This document shows, one piece after another, positions 10,552-22,536 of a stretch of DNA of 64,000 bases (position 1 is the first letter of the stretch; each line of letters starts with the position of its first letter). The translations under genes and the position numbers were made by a program. This DNA comes from Favolaschia claudopus (lineage: Eukaryota > Basidiomycota > Agaricomycetes > Agaricales > Mycenaceae): contig JAWWNJ010000026.1 in the NCBI GenBank assembly GCA_037176885.1, positions 1,302,001-1,366,000 on the forward strand, given 5' to 3'. The notes beneath the pieces were generated by a model, which saw nothing but the letters and a program-made list of their open reading frames with translations, was not told the DNA's origin and ran no database searches.

Positions 10552-13500
10552 CTACTCGCCGTCACTACTCCCATCGTCGTCGCCCTCGTCCTCCTCCTCG
10601 TCGTCCGCATCCGTACCCTCCTCCTCGTCGCCTCTGGGAATCTCCGCCTCCGCATTCGCCGACTTCTGCGCCACCGCCTCCGCCTCCGCGTTTGCCATTT
10701 GCCTCCGCCCCTCTGACACAAGCACCTTGACCCCCGCCTCCATCCACTTCGCCTGAAAACGGTCGGCGATATCTCGCATGAGCCGAGCTTGGCGGGAGGC
10801 GTACGCGTCAAGGCCTTCGCGAAGACGGGAGTTATTCGCCAGGTCCGCACGTCGAGAGTCTGCGGAATGGTCCTTTGTGGCGTCCCACTGTGCCGCACGC
10901 CATCGCAGGAATTCGGGTACCCGGCGCATCTCCTCCTCCAAAAGGTCGACCTCTTCCGTGTTTCGACGCCCCAGTGCGCGGGTTTTGGCCCATTCGATCC
11001 GTAAAGCTGGTATGTACGGACTCAGCAAAAAGCAGACCCAGCAATCCTGTGCGTACTTACCTTCGTTCATCGCCGGGTTACGGTCAGCGTTTGCGGCAGA
11101 TCCGTCTGCGAGCCAAATCCATGAGATGGGATTTGGAGTTTTCTTGCGTTTCTTCTTCGCTGATGGGGCCGCTTTCCGCCGCTGTCCCGGCTTTCGAAAG
11201 ATCGCCTCAGGCATACCCCGCACGTCCGCGTCATCCAGAGCTTGCAGCGTACCCGCCCATTCTTTCTTCCCCAGCCGCTTCCCTAGTACCTCCAAAGAAC
11301 TCCACGCCATACGATATGTAGTCGATCCTCTCCTCAATTTATCCTCGATTAATTTGAGCTTTGTGTGTGAGCGTGTGCCGTCGCGGACGTTGTGGTTTTC
11401 GGCATCCTTCCACTTGTACTCGTGGGTGCGGATGAGTAGCTGATGTCGCAGCTCATGGAGCGCCTCGTGTGCTTGGCCCTTGCGCAGACGGAATTCGAAT
11501 TCTTGAAGTTCGCGAGGGCATGCCACATCTTCTGCGAGCGCAGACGGCAAGAGGAGCGGAATATCCTGCACGAGCTCTCCTGCGGCGGGTTGTACCGGAT
11601 TTTGACGCTTCGCCGCAGCTTCCGCCCGAACCACGGTAACCGCTGGCATGAATTGAGCTTGCGTCGTCATCCACGACAGGACCTTCCGCCGCAATTTGCT
11701 GCAGCGCTCCAGCATCAATCGCTTCTGCGTGACTGTGGGGTGTAGGCCAACGCTGGCCTGGTCAAATTTAAGCTCCTGCCTGCAAGCAATGGGTCAGAGA
11801 TTTCGCGTATGAGATAAGTGACGGCTTACTGCTCGCTTTCAAGCTTCATCCCCATGGTCAGCATCTCCGCCGTGTTGACGTCCCCGCGCACCATCCCTCC
11901 TCCTTCCACCACCAGCTCCAAACGCACCGACGCAAGGTCAATGTGACCTTGCGTCCGCGCAAAAGGATTGGGGCAGGCAGCATCAGCCTCCCAGGCCGCA
12001 GTCATTGCCTTCCACTCCCGGAGAGTCTCCGTCGGAAGGGTTCGCTCCATTTGCAGCGTCTCGCGGCGTGCGCGGACCATTTCCGGGATGTAGTGCTTGA
12101 TTCGATCCAGAAAGTAAGTTCCTGTCCATAGTATTCAGTATATATGTGTAGAATAGGAAACGGAATACATATACCCATAGAAAGAATTTTCTTCCAATTC
12201 CAATGGTTGAAGTGGTCGTCCAGAACCTCGCGCCGAAGATGCGGACTCATTTCCCGAGTGCTCAAAGCAAGGGGGTTGATATTGGACCACCCGCGCTCCG
12301 GAGCCTCGCCGTCAGTCTGCCCAACATTGGGAGTGAAGAGAAAGGAAAACAGGATGTTGCAGGATTCAATGTGGGCGGGGAGGTGGAATTTAGGAACGAG
12401 GAATACAAAATAGCGCTTGTTATATTCTTCGCGTATCTGGAGAGGAAAAAGCCTAAGGCGGTGCCAAATATTTTTGTGCCATTGACAGGCAATGTCGTAG
12501 GAGACGTAGAACTCCAGGAGCTCGGAGCCTTCCAGGCTCATGAAAAACATGTAATCGACGTTGAGGTATCTAGCGCATTATGTTAGCCACGTAAGCACGC
12601 GAGGAAATCCGCCAAAGGTACTCACCGTTCCCCAGCTTGAAGATCCCCCACACCTCGGGGTCGTTTCATGTTGTGCCGCGCACAGTCTACCGTTACAATT
12701 CCTGAAGAGGCTGTTCCGCGCGCCTCTCGGTCTGGGGTGTTCACGGCGTCGTGAGCGACACAGGTGCTTTTCTGTACAAGTAGTTAGTCAACGTTATTGA
12801 AAGCGTCGCGGATACACTTACCGGCTGAGGCTCCTTCCAATTCTTTTCCAAGTAATCCATATACGCCGTCACCTCACCAAAAAACGCGAGGCCGCCGCCC
12901 AGATTCGCGTCCGCGGTTTCGCTCGAGACATCTTTCCTCTGCATACGGAAATTGGCGTCGAGCGCCAGAAACAATGCATACAAGAACCTTAAAATCATTA
13001 GAATCAGGGACGCCCGCCCGTTAGATGGAAGTACCTTTGGGAGGCGGGAACGTCTTTCCACTCAGGCGGCAAGTTTCGACCGGGTTGTGGACAAGCCGGG
13101 CACTCCACCGCACATGCACCCTCCTTGGTGTTGGCGATCCCATCCGTCTCGTGGCCTCGGCCCGCACGTTTGAGGATTTGAAGGTTGCGCCACTCTCGAG
13201 TCATATTGATGAACTCTTGATAACGCGACTAAGGGATATCGTTCGTCAGACGGTTCGGACGGCAATTTGAATTGATATACATACCTTAGGCGGCTCCCCA
13301 GTGTTGTCGGTGAGACGAGAGAGGGTGTTGTAGAACTCTCCCATGGAGCATTTGGATTCAAGGGACATAAGGTGGTAACTTCGGAGCACGTTGAAGGTAG
13401 CGGCAGTACCGGGTCGATTCCCGGTAGACGGGAACCATTTTCGTCGCAATAGCTGGGCTGGCAAGGTGGAGCCCTTTCCACAATCGCAATAGAGGAGCGC

Positions 13501-14392
13501 AATGTCGTGTAGGCCGTTCGTGTCGATCACAACGAAATTCTTGCCTGGAGCTTCGCGAGGGTGAGGACAGATGCCGTCGTGATGTAGTTCAGGGGAGAGA
13601 AAGACTTTCAGACCGAGGGCCTTCAGCGATGTACGGCGAAAGTGTATCGTTGACGAGTCCCACACCTGCGCCATATGTCGGACACATTATATGAGATTAG
13701 ACTAGAATAACTTACCTCAACTCGATGCAATGGATGTCGGTGATGTTCCCTCACAATACACGGCTTTGAGAGAAGCTCGCAGCCGTCACAATCCTTGCAA
13801 CGAAACATAGCCGGCTCGCCAGCACATCCAGGGTGACCGCAGTGGCATGTCGTGTAGATATGGTCCCCTCGGCCCTCGGTTCTCAGCAATTCATCCAAAA
13901 ACTCCGCGCGATACCTCTCCTTCCACTTTTTAACCGGACGGTACTGTTTTCAGAGGCGAATGAGTGGATTGCTCTAAATGATAGATTCTAGAGACTTACG
14001 GGCTCGCGTTTCGTAGGTACTTCAGTCTCCGAGCCACTGGATGCGATTTCGGACGCGGGGGGGAGGTCCTCGGTGTCGGAATTGAGCTGCGGCAGAGCCC
14101 AGTCATTGTCGACGAAATCGTATATCCAGCTGCCTTGTGGATTGACAGCGGGAGCGGCCTTGGGTAGCGAGGGCTTCACGGGAGAGGGTGGGGCCAGGAA
14201 GGTCATGAACGAGCTCGTATAGACGCTCGTCCCGTTCACCCCACCAGACCTGCTCTCGTAGAAAATTTCTTGCTCATCCCGATCGTCGTCGCTGGTCGAT
14301 GCAGAGGTAGAAGAGGCAGTCGACGATGCAGAGGCGGAGGAGCTGGAGGAGATTATTACTGTTCCGTCGTTCAGCTTGCGTTTTGGGGCCAT
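10552..14392 (-). CDS. KDZ (Kyakuja-Dileera-Zisupton) transposase with CxC2-type N-terminus
   Basis: The DNA transposase expected to mobilise the surrounding element. About ten exons give a protein of roughly 1,100 residues starting MAPKRKLNDG at 14392. In order: a Ser/Asp-rich N-terminus; a Cys/His cluster (TTCHCGHPGC, FRCKDCDGCELLSKPC, HHRHPLHR) at about 13720-13870; the CxC2-type segment VVIDTNGLHDIALLYCDCG (about 13460-13540) and RTAATFNVL-like sequence; TREWR...CPACPQPG; ALDANFRMQRKD (about 12950); VDCARHNMKRP (about 12660); YVSYDIACQW (about 12500); and VGQTDGEAPERGWSNINP (about 12300). The last three carry acidic residues expected to be catalytic. The C-terminus is basic, then very acidic. 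All exons join at consensus splice sites with no stop or shift, so the enzyme looks intact. Confidence 0.92.
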
Positions 14393-14728
14393 AGTCGTGC
14401 AGAGGCGAGAGTAAGAGACATATGGGTACTTTGAAGTTGAGAGAAGGTAAATGGCAGTGTCTCGGTGTACGTAAACAATTCACACCCTATTTTGGCGACA
14501 ATTCTCGATTCTTTTGCCTGTATCTTCACTTTTCACCGCAGGGAGTCGCGTGGGGAGGCAAGATAGTCGTAAGTATAATTGTAGATATGTATGCATAGTA
14601 AAAAACGGCGTATTGTACGAGGATAGGGCATATATATATGTATCGACCGCGAAAACGCTCATCACCGCTCATCCGTTCTCCTGACAATAAAAATGAGAAA
14701 TAATGGTCAGAACGTGCACAGAACGAAC

Positions 14729-17700
14729 TCACTGCTTCTTCTTGACACCCTGTAGTTCGCCCTCAGCTTCGGCTCGTCTTTTCCCTCCGTTCAATCGCTC
14801 CAACAGCTCAGCATCTCGCTCCGCAAGTGTCCTGATTTCCCCTCGATTCGCGGGCGCAACGACTTGACGACGAGGACGAGAGACATTGGGTACGACGACC
14901 ACCGTGTTATAGTTGTTGATCGCGGGGTTCGTCACCTGGATACCCCCCGCGCTCTGCGTTGCCGCCGCCGCCGTCCTCGCCTGCTCTTTTCGCGCCGCTT
15001 CCAAGGCGGCATGACGGTTGTTGTTGGTGCTGGTGAAAACATGGACAGGCGGCGCCGCTACTTCAGGGACGAGATGGAGCTGCGACGCCGGCGCGACGGC
15101 GCGTGCGGGGAGCCTAATTTTAAAGCCAGCAACAGGCTCGGCATTGGAGGGTTTGGCGGCAGACACGCCTTTCTTGACCTTGGTCTTCCCCGTCCCGCCC
15201 TTCGCCGCCTTACCATTCTTTGCCTGCCGCGCGTGCTCCATTCTGCGTGCCATGGTGGAGGGACTTGGTGGGTCGGGAGGAGGAGGCGGCGGTGCGTTGG
15301 CCTGAGGCCGTGATCTGGGAAACGGCAGCGCTTCTTTTTCTTTCGCTGGAAATGGCAACGCTTGTTTTTCTCGCGCTGGACGCGGCGAAGTCGAAATGCG
15401 GCGCATCCGCAACGGCAAGGCATCTAAAGAGAGTACGCCCTGGGGCTCTTCAGTGCCAGCCGTGGGGTTGGAAGAGGTGGGCGGATGCGGCGTGGATGTG
15501 AAAGATGTCGGAGGATTGGGTGGGAGAATGGGAGGCGCTGCATTCGGAGGAGAAGACGCGGCTGCAGGGTGCGGGGTGAATGGTGTCGGGGTGGGGGTGG
15601 GATTGGACGGAGACGCGGCGTTTGAAACTATGGGTGAAGGACTTGAGGAGGTTGTGGAAGTCGGAGGATTTGCGTTTGGCGTCGAGCGAAAACGATGCAA
15701 AGGGTCGGAATTCAGCCCCGGGGAAAAAGATGCGGCCGCAAGGTGCGGTCTGAATGAAGACGTAGAGGTGGACGTAGAATTAGATGTAGAAGCAGTGTAG
15801 GGAGGACTTGACGAAGTGGCGGGAGGCTGTGGCGTGGATACGGGGTTGGCGAGGGAATCGGAACGCGGGAAACCGAAGATTGGCTCCTGGGCCAGGGGAG
15901 AGGAACGAAGCAGAGGCGCCGATGAGGAGCGATTGCCCAAGTGAGGGACGACCGTGGTCTGGAAGGAGCGAAAGTGGGGTGTACGTCCAAATTGAATTGA
16001 CCCCGACGCGCTCCGCTCCAAACGACGTGGCAGTGGACGATTTGAGGATGAGCTATCCTGCGTTTGAGGTTGGGAAGAATGAAGGCCCGACGCCGTCATG
16101 CCCATATCTCCCTGCAACCCATCTGCAGGATCCGTGGTCGACATTGCCGTGCCGCTATAGCTGTGAGCGGTCTCCATTTGATCAATGTGAAGGTGCTCCG
16201 GCACCTGCGAATCATAGTGTGCGGCATCGAATGAGGAACGGCTTCGGGGGACTAGGTAGCAGTCAGGAAAGGTGCGGAAATGGGAGGTTTAATAAACTTA
16301 CAGAGTGTATTTGACATTCCTACCGACGAACTGCTTCCAAAAATATCGTCAGAATGGGAGGGGGTGTCCGCCGTCAAAGGGGGGAAACGGAAGCCTTGGA
16401 CCCCATAGGTCGTGTTTTGCGTGTCAGGCTCAGGCAATGCGAACAATCCCGGGTCATCGTTGACGGCCAAGTCGTTCGTAGCCCAACTTTCGTCGTCCAA
16501 ACCAGGGTTGTCGAGGCTGGCCAGGTCGCCGTCGGGCGGGAGATGACGCGTCCAGTCGTACCCGGGGGGAAACAAGTCATCTGTAGATCCCGAGGGGTGT
16601 ACTCCGCCAAGGGAATTCGCATGGGACGACTCTAGGGCCGTAGATGCTGGATGGTGCAATCCGTCCACAGAAGGTGTAGAACGAAACGATTCTGGAGCGG
16701 GGATGGAAAGTGGGGTATGGGACGATTCTGAGGCATTTGTAGGCGGGAATGCTGGAGCTGACTGGGTCGAGGCGGACGAGATTGATGAGGTCGACACGGC
16801 AGCGGAAGATGAAGCCGACCGCCGATCCCGAGGGCGACGGGCAGGCGGTTGAAGCGTACCTAAGCGCTCGTTGGTGACATTGGGGTCCGGCGTCGCCTGC
16901 TTGGCCGATTTCTGATTCTTGGATGCCTTCTCCTTCGCCTTTTCCTTGCGGTTCTTCCTGGACGACGACTTCTTGCTTGGCGCAGGGGCCTCTTGCTCAC
17001 CAGCGGTCGCAACATCTTCCTCGATGGCCTCTTCGTCTTCCAAGGAGTACAGAGCACGAGACAATCGTACTTCGCGAGCTGAAATCTGTCAGACAATCGC
17101 CACCAGCATTTGTCGCACGAAAAAACCTACGGATGACGATACGGGCAAATTTGGCAAGAGGTTGTCCAACAGCTTTTTCAAAATTCGGGTGGAAATCTTC
17201 AAATGAGAGGCCCTCCTTGGTAGATCCAAAACAATGGCTGATGATGATGACGGATGAGAATAAGAACATAAAGACCAAAAAGGAAATTCTCACGTCTTCA
17301 TCCCCAACTTGCCACCCAAACGCGGGATAGGGCCAATACACGACGCGAACCCAACCCAGCCCCCCAACATCTGACTGAACACGCTGAAGAACATATCCAG
17401 AACCCCCAGCGCCTCGTCTATGGATCTGAGATCGCGAGTCAGACTACAAGTACTTAGATTGCGACAACATCACTTACAACTGGCATTCCTCTGGAGTTCG
17501 TTCGGCGTCTTCGCCTTCCTCCTCGCTGGAGGTGGGCCCGGGCTTTACCACTTCCTCTGCCGCTAACCTTCGCATGGCCTCTTGAACTTGAAACGCAGCC
17601 CCGTCGAAAGATTCCTGCAAAACGCGGCGATACACTTTCATGCGTTCAGAGCGAGCCGCCTCGATACGTTTCTTCTTGATGTCGGAGTCGTTGTCGTCAA

Positions 17701-18260
17701 CCCAAGTACCATCCTCGTCGCGACACATAGCTGCTTCGTTGAGATCCGTGAAGCCCGCCACATCCAGCGCCTGCTGGACCTCCGCTTTATGCTCCCTTGC
17801 GTATACCTCCAGCACCTGGTGACGCCTTCGTCGCTTGGGGTATTTCTTGAACAAGGTACTGGCGAGTGAGTGGGCCGAGCGAGAGACCCCTCCGCGCTGA
17901 GCCGAAAGCTTCCCGAAAATATTATATAGTTTGTCGTGAAGTTGCTGCGCGATGTAAGTATACGCCAGTCGTCTTCGAGAACCGGTAAGTACTGACTTTA
18001 AATCTCTTTGTCATCGCCGTGTTCAGCAACTCGCGCTCCTCGGCCGTCAGCGACCGAGTCTGGGTGACGGCGTTAGGATCATGAGCCTCCTGTACAGGTA
18101 ACCCCAAAGCCAGCTCTTCGGGAAACTCGCTGAACCACGCCTCTTTCAGCTTCACCCAAAAACCCTCAAGCTTTTTCTGTGATTTTTTGAGCAAGAACTC
18201 GGGGAACCATGTCGATATGAAAAGGTCCTGTTCGGGAGTTGACCACGGCTTTGGAGGCAT
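14729..18260 (-). CDS. KDZ-associated large protein of unknown function
   Basis: A multi-exon gene directly upstream of, and co-oriented with, the transposase. Exon 1 (18260 to about 18006) encodes MPPKPWSTPEQDLFISTWFP, a start typical of Agaricomycete proteins found beside KDZ transposases. Later exons give a basic stretch (FKKYPKRRRRHQVLEVYARE), a conserved-looking central segment (MLGGWVGF, IGPIPR, KTHCFGSTKEGLSFEDFHP; about 17430-17150), a Lys-rich stretch (about 16900-17000) and a long Ser/Pro/Thr-rich low-complexity tail ending GVKKKQ. Total length is roughly 1,000 residues. No enzymatic motif is seen. The N-terminus resembles a small helical DNA-binding-like module, so a role in target or end recognition is possible but is inference only. 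Confidence 0.75.
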
Positions 18261-18589
18261 GTAGACGAGCGGAAGGGCGCGGGGGGGAGAGGTGTGTCTG
18301 TGTGGTGAAAATCAGAGGAGTTTGGTGCGTTGAGACAACACTTAACGATTTTCAAAACAAATGACCGCGAATCAGCATCACACCATGCTGGTGTGCGGAT
18401 TTTCAGGTTCCGGATAATCGCCTTAACACAAATTCTGAGACGCAATACTTGTAACTACGCGGAATATTCTGATGGCATTCCACCCCGCCTACAGCGCCGG
18501 TCGCTTCGCGTCTGTCCCGACATCTAATCTACCAGCCGTCCGCCATCAGAGCCATTACTGCACGCAATCTCTAAACCCGAAGACCCCAG

Positions 18590-18826
18590 TTAGCAGGAAA
18601 CGGCGCACGAATTAATGCGACCCACCTTTTTTTGCAAATCGACCTCTTGCTTGAATTCTTCCGTATCCACGTCGCCTCGCAGCGGAAACTCGCGAAACCA
18701 GTCCTCCAACATAACGCTCCAGAATGCGGGGAGGCGACGGTGGGCCTTTTCGTGAAGATAGACGGGGAACCACGCGGCCACAAAATCTTTCTGCTCCGGG
18801 GTAAGCCAGGTTTTCTTCGGGGCCAT
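18590..18826 (-). pseudogene. Solo first exon related to the KDZ-associated gene
   Basis: Begins MAPKKTWLTPEQKDFVAAWFP and continues RRLPAFWSVMLEDWFREFPL, clearly parallel to exon 1 of the gene ending at 18260 (MPPKPWSTPEQDLFISTWFP...FWVKLKEAWFSEFP). After LQKK a splice-like GTGGGTCGC follows, but no second exon is evident before 18260. It is most likely a broken tandem duplicate, less likely a short functional protein. Confidence 0.6.
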
Positions 18827-19138
18827 TTGTTTAGCGGGGCAAGGGTCTGCGTCGCAATAATCAGGATCTGAGCGCGTCGCCGTTTCAGACCTACCTTTTA
18901 TCTCCCCAAGTCGGAAATCAATATCATATAATCACGCTGCGCTCGGCTGTATTCCCCGTCCAAAATCTACCATTCTATTGACAAGTTTTGCAGGCCCACA
19001 ATCAATTTTATTTTCCCCCCAATCCGGTCCAATTTCCACCGCGTCTTCAGAAGCGAGCGCGCCGGCGCGCGCGGGCACGCTCTACGAGAACCTCGCGCAT
19101 CACAGCGTTGTACAGACGCTGAACGGTTGTCAGCCACT

Positions 19139-19380
19139 TCAGTAATTCCAAGTAGGTCTAAGAAGACGCACCCTTCTCTTCTTCAAAATTGTCCGGTTAA
19201 TCTGCGACAGGAGCATGTCGAGGTCGATTTCGTTGGCAAACTCGTCGAAGTACGCGTCATACATGGTTTCCCAGTACAAAGGTAGGTTGTTTCCCGTTCG
19301 GAACGGCTCGTAGACGGCGGCCCAACGATTTATGAAGCTTGTGTGGGCGGCGGTCTGCCACGGGACGGATGAGAGGGCCA
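19139..19380 (-). pseudogene. Second solo first exon, more diverged
   Basis: From MALSSVPWQTAAHTSFINRW at about 19380, followed by LYWETMYDAYFDEFANEIDL. The pattern of a tryptophan, a helical segment, then W..MYD.YF.EF follows the two first exons at 18006-18260 and 18590-18826. No downstream exons are seen. An upstream in-frame extension to 19444 is possible. Confidence 0.45.
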
Positions 19381-19699
19381 TGGGTTGGGGGGAGGAGAAT
19401 AGGAATGTTTTTTCATGTTTTGCCCGATCCTCGTACCGGCGCAATTATTCGGTTTCTCTAGAGCCGTCGGCGAGCCTTCCGGGGCATTCGGAGCTGCAAT
19501 AACCCAATGCGGGCGAGCTCCTTTTGTCAATCGCGTGCGGCGTGTGCAGCCTGAATTCGGGGGCCTTGATACGTTTTGATACGGCTGATTGTGAGTATCG
19601 CGTGGTCCGTCTCCAGCCAAACATATCCACTCACTGCTTTCTCAGATATACTTGGTCTTTCCCTCCCCACCTCCAAAAAAACCCCTCACATCTACACTC

Positions 19700-20304
19700 A
19701 TGTCTGCCCCCGCCGCCCACCTTTTCAACGACGATGGCACCAAACGGGCCGAGCTATCGGAGCTGATCGTCCACCTCCAAGCCATTGCACGCCACACCGG
19801 CATGGCACAGGGTACGTTTTTCAGCTCTACATGTCGCTCTTCAACGCTGATTCAATCTTAGCAAACCTCTCAACCCTCCTCGGTGGAGAATGTGCGTTTC
19901 TCCTCCTTCTCCCTCACCTCTCCCCTTCTGATCCCTTCCTCCCGCAGCCGTCACTCAGGCCATCTTCGTGGAAGGCGAGGCCGACACCCCCCAGACCATC
20001 GCCGCCCGCTACGAGAATCAGATCAAGGGCTCGGTATACTACGTTGTGCTTGTCGGACGCAACCCCGGCGTCTACGCGTCGTTGTGCGTACCTCTCCCCC
20101 TCGTTTTTCATCGCCTCTGTACTGACCTTTCTCCTTAGCGATGACGCCAAGAAGCAAGTGACGGGAGTCCCCAACAACTCCTGCCACAGGAAGCAGGGTT
20201 TTGGAGTCGCCCTCGACTTCTACCGCACCAACTACCCCGACAACGTCAAGAAGATCGCGGAGGAGGACTGGGTGGATGTTGCGGCGGCGGCGGCGGCGGC
20301 GTAG
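19700..20304 (+). CDS. Small protein with RNase H1 N-terminal (viroplasmin-like) domain
   Basis: Four exons: 19700-19811, 19862-19891, 19948-20083 and 20139-20304, joined by introns of about 50-57 bases. The protein of roughly 145 residues starts MSAPAAHLFNDDG. Its second half contains YYVVLVGRNPGVYASF, DDAKKQVTGVPNN and a following basic/aromatic segment, the pattern of the small hybrid-binding domain found at the N-terminus of RNase H1 and in caulimovirus viroplasmin. In known members this fold binds RNA:DNA hybrids or double-stranded RNA. It ends in eight alanines encoded by a GCG repeat just before TAG 20302. It is the first plus-strand cargo gene, divergent from the minus-strand genes to its left. 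Confidence 0.75.
20281..20301 (+). repeat. GCG microsatellite encoding a poly-alanine tail
   Basis: Seven tandem GCG units immediately before the stop codon of the preceding gene; copy number may vary between isolates. Confidence 0.9.
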
Positions 20305-20532
20305 ATACTATCGTTGCGAGATGTACCCCGTGAATTGTATATGTTTTTTTCGTGCACGCATCGTATTCGTTCCAGCCCGTGGAGGCCATTGCAAATTTTT
20401 CTTTGATTCCATGGGTGCGATGCCCTTGATAAGTTGATTCCATGGACCGGTCAGTGACCGGTCGCGCCCCGGAACCCGGGATGGGCCTGGTGATTTGCTT
20501 GGCCAACGCATGATTGCTTTTGATTGATGGTA

Positions 20533-20981
20533 AGGTAGACCCAGTCCACCCTCGACGAACATCACGTGAAATTTCCTTATTCAGCGGTTTTCGACAAAAT
20601 GCATCTGTAAAGTACATTGTAGTTTGAATTGAACAAATCCCCTCGACCAAATCCTTTATTTCAGTCTAAGCTTCATTTTTCTCTCTGACATTGTGACGAT
20701 ACCATGAGTTTCTGGGCCAGAGTTATCGAATCACTGGCGGCTGTCTCAAAATTTGCTCCCACGACTGCCTCAACTGTTTTCCCATCACAAAACTTGTTTC
20801 CGGAACTCCTTCTTGCACAGAGGTAATAGAGCTCTGATATTTTATCTCTAGATACTTGAATACAATTAGAACAATCTGGTCGGAGGAATTTGGCTGTTTC
20901 CTCCTAATAGTCTCGATATAAGGAGGTTCGCTGTAGATGGAAATAACACGTGATGTTCGTCGAGGGTGGACTGGGTCTACC
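20533..20981. mobile_element. Tc1/mariner-type MITE, 449 bp
   Basis: Bounded by TA (20531-20532 and 20982-20983). The terminal inverted repeats start AGGTAGACCCAGTCCACCC and match for about 37 bases, through CGACGAACATCACGTG. There is no open frame of note. It sits between the stop of the viroplasmin-like gene and the 3' end of the minus-strand gene at 21338, so it is a later passenger in the KDZ element. It is related to the shorter insertion at 9111-9343. Confidence 0.85.
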
Positions 20982-21337
20982 TTAAGTAATGTCTTCCCCT
21001 CCACTCTCTCTATCTGCATTCTTACATTGTTCTATATTACTACTCACATATAAGCGACCTACCTATTGAACCAATACTGCGCTAGGGTACGAATTCTCCT
21101 CGCTTTTACTTACACTTTGTCTTTGCTTTGTCTGGATCAATCCGTGTGAAATGATGAGATTTCTGATGGATTTGATTTGGTTAAAGTGGGGGTGAGATAC
21201 TTACGGAAAGATCGGCGTTCAGACTGAGGCAGTGTTATTGACGACAGATTCGAACAGAAGCTACTGAACGGATATACGGCAGGGTGTATTCAATGCAAAA
21301 GGGTTTACAATGTCCGGCCGTCCCCAACAGGTAATAT

Positions 21338-22536
21338 CTAGCTCCGACCCCCGCGTGCCTTCCTGCGTGCTTTCAAGATATCGGCAAAGAGTTTTCGTGG
21401 CGTGAGCGTCAGCATTTCTTCCGGCCCATCGTATTCCGGGGTTTGCCAACGCGGACGTGGCTCCCGGCCGTTGCGTTGATTGGCTTGGCGACGGCGAGGT
21501 GGTGGATCGGGGGAAGGGGTCGCAATAGGGAGTGAGGTCATGGGCGAGCTCGTCCAACCGCCAGCCGGCGGTGCGCGCGCGATGCGGGGAGCAAAATCGA
21601 GGTCGGGGGTAGAAAGTGGTGGCGGGGATGAGGGCGGAAGTGGACTGCTTGCAGCGAGCGCGGCGAAGGGAGGCGTCGGCGGCAGCGCCACCGCGCTGGC
21701 CTTTGAAAAAAAATTGGATCAAGTAGAAACAATGTGAAGGCAAACGCACCTTATACAGTGACGACAGCACCTGCGACGCGATGGTCTCCTGCTCTCGGAG
21801 CCGCGCCTCTGCTTCCTGCTGCGCCTTCACCTCGAATTCCTCGCGCTCCACCGCCTCGGCCGCACTCTCTCGCGCTTTGATTTCGTCCAGCTTCCTTTTC
21901 CACAACGTTGGAAGCTGGCCGTCGTATGATTCGCCGACAATCTCGCTGTTCATCAAATTTGAGTCGCAGCTATTACTCGGAGGAAGGGAAGGAGTACGCA
22001 CCTAGCGGTAGGCGAGGGTCCCATGCGAGGAGCGGGCTCCGTAATCGACGGCTCGTAGTGACCCTCCTCGTCCTCAAATTCTTCGCCGGAGGCTGCGTAG
22101 CCGCCCTCGCTGGGCGTAGGTCGAGCACCACCCTCGCTGGACGATGGCGAAGGTTCCCTGATTATCTTGGGAGGGTCCCACCGCCGCCTCGCCTGCTTTT
22201 TCTTTTGTCTACCAGAAATCACACCATGAAAACATTAACAGAACGTAGCACATACCTGATCACTTGCATTCTGAGGCGCTTGGATTCCCGGTATTCCGGA
22301 TGCCTGAAGGCAGTGAATTGTGAGAGAGGTGCGAGAAATCGGTAAACGGACGCACTGTGCATAGTAACTCCGCCAAGCGGCGCGCTTTCTCGTCGCCCGC
22401 TCCTCCTGGCTCCTCAATTCTCTGACGGAGGAATTTAGACACAAGCTAGCAAGATGAAGGTACTTTCTTACTGGGGAGTATACTCTGCGTCGTCGTCCGA
22501 TGATGCTCTAGATTTTTTCCGTTTCCGTTCCCTCAT
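21338..22536 (-). CDS. Charged coiled-coil cargo protein, function unknown
   Basis: The start at 22536 reads MRERKRKKSRASSDDDAEYT. Subsequent short exons encode a Glu/Arg-rich stretch (IEEPGGAGDEKARRLAELL), HPEYRESKRLRMQ, a basic segment with a Ser/Glu-rich acidic tract (RRRWDPPKIIREP, about 22050-22200), a predicted coiled coil (about 21740-21960: LWKRKLDEIKARESAAEAV and following Glu/Gln/Ala repeats) and a Pro-rich C-terminus ending KARRKARGGRS at 21338. At least six exons join in frame at consensus sites, which argues for a real gene. No known domain is recognised. It is the innermost minus-strand gene of the KDZ element. Confidence 0.6.

Noticed and set aside
10778..11443. 221-codon plus-strand frame
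   Set aside because: Antisense shadow of the transposase C-terminal exons.
13390..13440. tRNA T-arm-like GGTCGATTCCCGG on the plus strand
   Set aside because: Lies within the conserved CxC2 coding exon of the transposase and has no cloverleaf around it.
19700..20304. Viral origin for the viroplasmin-like genes
   Set aside because: The fold is widespread in cellular RNase H1 and in mushroom proteins; nothing else viral is nearby.
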